This document shows, in pieces, positions 61,974 through 64,000 of a DNA stretch of 64,000 nucleotides. How positions within the stretch are numbered: the first letter of the stretch is position 1; every line of letters begins with the position of its first letter. Position numbers and translations under genes: made by a program. The stretch comes from DATAEE01 sp963725145 (GTDB lineage: Bacteria; Acidobacteriota; Vicinamibacteria; Vicinamibacterales; 2-12-FULL-66-21). A model generated the notes under the pieces. The model was not told the DNA's origin. It did no database searches and worked only from the letters and a program-made list of their open reading frames with translations. Where the stretch lies: NCBI GenBank assembly GCA_963725145.1, contig CAVRXL010000013.1, positions 372,001 to 436,000 on the forward strand, in the 5' to 3' direction.

Positions 61974-62306
61974 CTAGTGCCGGCTTGCCTTAACCATTAC
62001 ACTGCCTCTGCCCAGGATCTGTACGTCGCCGCCGGCCAGCGTGACGAGGCGCTGGCGGTACCCCGTGACGTACGGATCTTGATTTCCGACAACGAGCCCA
62101 AATTCCTCGCCGCGGTTCACAGGAGTCACTTCGACGTCTATCAACTCGCCCGCAGGTGATTCGACGATGAGCCGCCGGCAGAAGGCGGATTCCCAGCCGC
62201 AGACGTAGTTCGAGAGGGAGAGGACAACCTCCATTGTTTGTCCTGGGCGAGCCCAAGCACCACCAGGCTCCAGTCCGCCCGTAGGCTGGCCAGCCTCGCG
62301 CGCCAC
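61974..62306 (-). CDS. Hypothetical protein, possibly a gene remnant
   Basis: Frame of 110 residues with balanced, protein-like composition from about residue 20 (MEVVLSLSNYVCGWESAFCR, then RLIVESPAGELIDVEVTPVN): probably a beta-sandwich with two cysteines. No convincing ribosome site precedes any start, and a second plausible frame lies just upstream (62362 towards 62230), so it may be the end of a broken gene. Family not recognised. Confidence 0.4.
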   Translation of the reverse strand: MAREAGQPTGGLEPGGAWARPGQTMEVVLSLSNYVCGWESAFCRRLIVESPAGELIDVEVTPVNRGEEFGLVVGNQDPYVTGYRQRLVTLAGGDVQILGRGSVMVKASRH

Positions 62307-62503
62307 CGAACCAGATTCTCAGGGCTGTTCCTCGACACGATCACATCTTTGCAATCCTCCACCGATTAATGCTGTCGCACTTACGAGTGTGGTGACTCGC
62401 GCCGCGCGCGTCGAGTGCGTTCCCGGAGCAAAAACGAGATCGACGTCACAGAATCCGCGGGCACGCCCATTGCTCGTGTCGCGGGCGACCCCGGGAGGTT
62501 TGT

Positions 62504-62593
62504 ATGTTTGACCGCAAGCAGCTCTATCTCAGCGCCGGTCTCCTCGCTGTCGTCGAAGTCGTCGCCGTGGTCGTCCTGGCCGTGATTCGCTAG
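62504..62593 (+). CDS. 29-residue single-span membrane peptide
   Basis: ATG 62504 is preceded by GGGAGG at five bases. The product is MFDRKQLYLS followed by a hydrophobic run AGLLAVVEVVAVVVLAVIR and a stop at 62593. This is a classic small membrane protein layout: a charged N-terminus, then one transmembrane helix. Nothing identifies a partner. It lies in a short gap between the hypothetical protein and the DinB genes. Confidence 0.5.
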   Translation: MFDRKQLYLSAGLLAVVEVVAVVVLAVIR

Positions 62594-62675
62594 TCTGCCG
62601 GGGCGGCCCCCCGCCGCCCGCGGAGGATCTCGTCTCTCGGCTATCGGGCGCCGAGCACAATCGTCAGCGCGATGA

Positions 62676-63248
62676 CTAGTGCTGTGGAAACCTGCAGCTC
62701 TGCCTAATCCGTTCAGCCTGGAGCAGATGACGGCGCTGGTGCCTCCACAAGATTTCCAAGCTCGTTCCGACCGTGAAGCGCACCAACGGAATGAAGGGAT
62801 TCGCAAAACGAATGCGGTTGATGTCGTAGGGACCCGCCCGGCGGACCAGATCGCGCGCGACGTCGTTGCTCCGGAGAAACAGGTCGAGGACTGAAGGATC
62901 GATGTGCTGTGCCGGTGCAAGTTTTCTGGGCGCTCGAGCCCGCTTGCTGCGGGGCGACGGCTCGATATAACTGCGGATGAACCATCGGCCGAACCATCCG
63001 GGAGTGATCTCCTGGACTGGAGATGGCGGTCGATCGTTCAACGCATTCGCGATCGCCGGTAGATAGACTTCGTTCGCAACGTAGAGATGCTGGAGGCACT
63101 GGCCAACGCTCCAGAGATCCTCCGCAGGCTTCCAGTTCAGCTGCGCTGGACTCAGCGCACGCGCGAGATCGTTGGCCATTCGATCGGCGGTATCGAGTTC
63201 CTCGATCAGGCGCGCCGACCAGGCAGGCAATCCGGTGTCAGCTCCCAC
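62676..63248 (-). CDS. DinB family protein
   Basis: A 190-residue DinB-superfamily protein from GTG 63248. LNWKPAEDLWSVGQCLQHLY carries the first His, and RHQRRHLLQAERIR the C-terminal pair. No signal peptide. It is divergent from another DinB gene that is exported (63282), the starts only 33 bp apart. These proteins are four-helix bundles with an unclear metal-dependent role. The C-terminal QSCRFPQH is untypical. Confidence 0.85.
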   Translation of the reverse strand: MGADTGLPAWSARLIEELDTADRMANDLARALSPAQLNWKPAEDLWSVGQCLQHLYVANEVYLPAIANALNDRPPSPVQEITPGWFGRWFIRSYIEPSPRSKRARAPRKLAPAQHIDPSVLDLFLRSNDVARDLVRRAGPYDINRIRFANPFIPLVRFTVGTSLEILWRHQRRHLLQAERIRQSCRFPQH

Positions 63249-63281
63249 AGCTCTTGGCCTGTCTTAATGTAAATTACCCGC

Positions 63282-63893
63282 ATGCCAAATCGACTCGCCG
63301 CGCTCACGTGTCTTGCTCTCACTCTATTCGTTGCGCCCGCCGCCGCCCAGCAACTGACCGAACAGGACCGGATGACACTCCAGAAGCACCTGCAGCAGAC
63401 GCGGCAGGCGTTTCTCGAGTCGATTTCCGGCCTGTCGGACGCGCAGTGGACGTATAAGGCTGGCCCGGACCGCTGGTCGATCGCGGAGGTCGCCGAACAC
63501 ATCGCGATCAGCGAGACGACGATCCTTCAGCTCGTCACAGAAAAGGTCCTGAAGAGCCCGCCGTTCCAGCGCGATCCGAACGGGATGTCCGATGAAAAGC
63601 TGATCGCAGGGCTGATGGATCGCACCAACAGGTTCCAGGCGCCCGAAATGCTGAGGCCGACGAACCGCTGGACGACGCGCGACGCGCTCGCGAAAGACTT
63701 CATCGCGGCGCGCGACAAGACCGAAGCCTACGTGAAGGCCACCACCGACGATCTGCACGGCCACGGCGGGCCGCACCCGGTGTTCAAGATGCTCGACGGC
63801 TATCAGTGGGTGTTGCTGCTCTCCGCCCACAGCGGCCGACACACGGCGCAGATCAACGAAGTAAAAGAAAGCCCGGGCTACCCAAAGATGTAG
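63282..63893 (+). CDS. Exported DinB family protein
   Basis: A 203-residue DinB-like bundle with a signal peptide (NRLAALTCLALTLFVAPAAA). First His in RWSIAEVAEHIAISETT; C-terminal pair in LLLSAHSGRHTAQINEV. It may bind a metal in the periplasm. It shares the 33-bp gap (AATGTAAATTACC) with the cytosolic DinB gene, an AT-rich promoter-like stretch. A composite REP begins at its stop codon. Confidence 0.88.
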   Translation: MPNRLAALTCLALTLFVAPAAAQQLTEQDRMTLQKHLQQTRQAFLESISGLSDAQWTYKAGPDRWSIAEVAEHIAISETTILQLVTEKVLKSPPFQRDPNGMSDEKLIAGLMDRTNRFQAPEMLRPTNRWTTRDALAKDFIAARDKTEAYVKATTDDLHGHGGPHPVFKMLDGYQWVLLLSAHSGRHTAQINEVKESPGYPKM

Positions 63894-63963
63894 GCCCGAC
63901 CTTCCGCCTCCGCTGAAGCTTCGGCGGACCGCCGTAGCCTTGGCGAAGGCGGTCAGGTCGGGC
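63894..63963 (-). repeat. Composite REP with 52-nt insert at the apex, copy 2
   Basis: Inverted copy of the element at 58435-58505: arms GCCCGACCT (63894-63902) and AGGTCGGGC (63955-63963) around a 52-nt insert that matches the reverse complement of the other insert almost base for base. The flank GTGGCGGGATCATCCGAGTGC resembles that of the short REP at 11757. The rest of the window (63964-64000) shows no feature. Confidence 0.85.
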
Positions 63964-64000
63964 GTGGCGGGATCATCCGAGTGCTAGGTCTCCACGACGA

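Overview
The window is about 65% G+C and almost fully coding, with no rRNA, prophage or CRISPR array. Its gene families point to a soil-type Acidobacteriota, probably a Vicinamibacteria relative: two Oar-like carboxypeptidase-regulatory/TonB receptors, a VPS10-like BNR-repeat giant, PQQ-type beta-propellers, a DUF1684 protein, NHL-repeat secreted proteins, several DinB proteins and beta-lactamase-fold serine hydrolases. The lineage is an inference from family content, since no marker gene is present.

Layout. 0-2.6 kb: a frame-shifted ABC exporter with a C39-like but apparently non-catalytic N-terminal domain, followed by a 64-residue basic peptide gene with three LKAG motifs, set between two copies of a 26-bp repeat. 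3-9 kb (minus strand): a tight catabolic operon with a benzoate-CoA-ligase-like enzyme, a DUF1684 protein, a fused TPP decarboxylase, an acyl-CoA synthetase and a cyclase. 9-18 kb: secreted amidohydrolase, a REP-associated tyrosine transposase (RAYT) flanked by REP palindromes, a serine hydrolase with a REP inside its reading frame, and the VPS10-like protein. 18-22 kb: a complete protocatechuate branch, pcaHGBCD, with overlapping or closely spaced genes. 22-28 kb: an HTH/TolB-like/TPR regulator overlapping a short MetE-like gene, then the first Oar-like receptor. 28-37.6 kb: AAHS-type transporter, SWIB protein, DUF4342 protein, a Tat-type isomerase with two NHL proteins, HupE/UreJ, and a PQQ dehydrogenase with its cytochrome c. 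37.6-49.6 kb: an acyl-CoA/alcohol catabolic region (Zn-ADH, phosphotransferase, thiolase, MDR reductases, SDR, CaiB CoA-transferase, MaoC). 49.7-58.4 kb: PQQ-like propeller, MFS, AtoE-type carrier, second Oar receptor and a PHB-type esterase. 58.4-64 kb: FadJ-like fusion, acyl-CoA dehydrogenase, two DinB proteins.

Together the genes describe a heterotroph that imports aromatic and short-chain acids, activates them with CoA and feeds them through the beta-ketoadipate pathway and beta-oxidation.

The most unusual content is non-coding. A family of small palindromes shares a CTRAAG apex (or its complement) on arms that vary but always pair, and sits at gene ends next to a resident RAYT. Two inverted composite copies carry a 52-nt structured insert exactly at the apex. 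Heptamer and nonamer tandem arrays sit at gene borders and in places have become protein sequence: a GAQ collagen-like tract, a fusion linker and a signal-peptide n-region. Five reading-frame breaks in four genes all have the same sign (+1).
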